The notes under the pieces were generated by a model. It worked only from the letters and a program-made list of their open reading frames with translations, ran no database searches and was not told the origin of the DNA. 14,009 nucleotides of DNA from an uncultured beta proteobacterium (GTDB lineage: Bacteria; Pseudomonadota; Gammaproteobacteria; Burkholderiales; Burkholderiaceae_B). The stretch covers positions 1 to 14,009 of the forward strand of contig CAIYWO010000402.1 of assembly GCA_903929925.1 (NCBI GenBank). The letters are read 5' to 3'. Of this stretch, positions 13,896-14,009 are shown piece after piece (position 1 is the first letter of the stretch; every line of letters starts with the position of its first letter). The translations under genes and the position numbers were made by a program.

Positions 13896-14009
13896 ATGAA
13901 CAGAATTACGCTTGAGCCAGGTAAGCGCGGTGGCAAACCGTGCATCCGTGGGCTTCGGATTACCGTCTATGACGTGCTGACGATGCTGTCTGAGGGTGCT
14001 TCTTCACAA
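13896..14009 (+). CDS. DUF433-domain protein, antitoxin-like (3' partial)
   Basis: The first 38 residues of a small protein run off the right edge. The opening MNRITLEPGKRGGKPCIRG followed by LRITVYDVLTMLSEG is the recognisable start of DUF433, a short winged-helix-like domain (usually about 75 residues). DUF433 genes are commonly followed by a PIN-like (DUF5615) toxin gene, and so are read as VapB-like antitoxins. AAGGTG (13882-13887) lies 8 bases ahead of the ATG. The gene begins 66 bases after the tRNA 3' end, with no clear terminator between them. The partner gene would lie outside the window, so the toxin-antitoxin role is inference. Confidence 0.8.
   Translation, partial: MNRITLEPGKRGGKPCIRGLRITVYDVLTMLSEGASSQ

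Noticed and set aside
1..14009. CRISPR arrays, insertion sequences, rRNA genes or long direct repeats
   Set aside because: None was seen on reading. No transposase or integrase motif and no regularly spaced repeat was found in the window.

Overview
The window looks like a chromosomal segment of a betaproteobacterium, most likely Burkholderiales and perhaps Alcaligenaceae (Bordetella/Achromobacter-like). The basis is an orphan TctC/Bug periplasmic binding protein, the CmpA/NrtA-type Tat-exported binding protein, moderately GC-rich codon use (judged by eye, not counted) and the tRNA sequence. This placement is inference from gene style, not from a search.

Layout. (1) Bases 1-4554, + strand: a ugp-type glycerol-3-phosphate/glycerophosphodiester ABC importer. 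It comprises the 3' part of the ATPase gene (cut by the window edge), the binding protein, two permeases, and an endonuclease/exonuclease/phosphatase-fold hydrolase in the place where enteric ugp operons carry the phosphodiesterase ugpQ. Genes are joined by 0-4 base junctions. (2) Bases 4555-8337, + strand: a cyanate operon of Tat-exported binding protein, permease, ATPase and cyanase. It sits behind a near-perfect sigma-54 promoter with an NtrC-like dyad centred about 108 bases upstream of the predicted start, and ends in hairpins plus a T-run. (3) Bases 8372-10875, + strand: two M20-fold hydrolases two bases apart. The first is an intact allantoate/N-carbamoyl-amino-acid amidohydrolase; the second has lost three of the five usual metal ligands. 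(4) Bases 10872-13580, - strand, convergent with (3) through overlapping stop codons: a LigI/COG3618-type amidohydrolase (lactonase-like), a short-chain dehydrogenase and an orphan TctC binding protein. (5) Bases 13581-14009: divergent promoter region, a CAU-anticodon tRNA gene and the start of a DUF433 (antitoxin-like) gene cut by the right edge.

How it fits together. The + strand modules form a nutrient-scavenging district: phosphorus/carbon from glycerol phosphates, then nitrogen from cyanate under apparent NtrC/sigma-54 control, then nitrogen from ureido/carbamoyl compounds. Because cyanate carbamoylates amino groups, cyanase and an N-carbamoyl hydrolase side by side could be chemically connected, although hairpins between them suggest separate transcripts. 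The minus-strand set reads as a small sugar-acid or lactone catabolic unit with its own periplasmic binder. I see no CRISPR array, insertion sequence or complete mobile element. The least ordinary items are the degenerate M20 protein, the EEP hydrolase in the ugp operon, and the Cys/His-containing extension ahead of the Tat signal of the cyanate binding protein.
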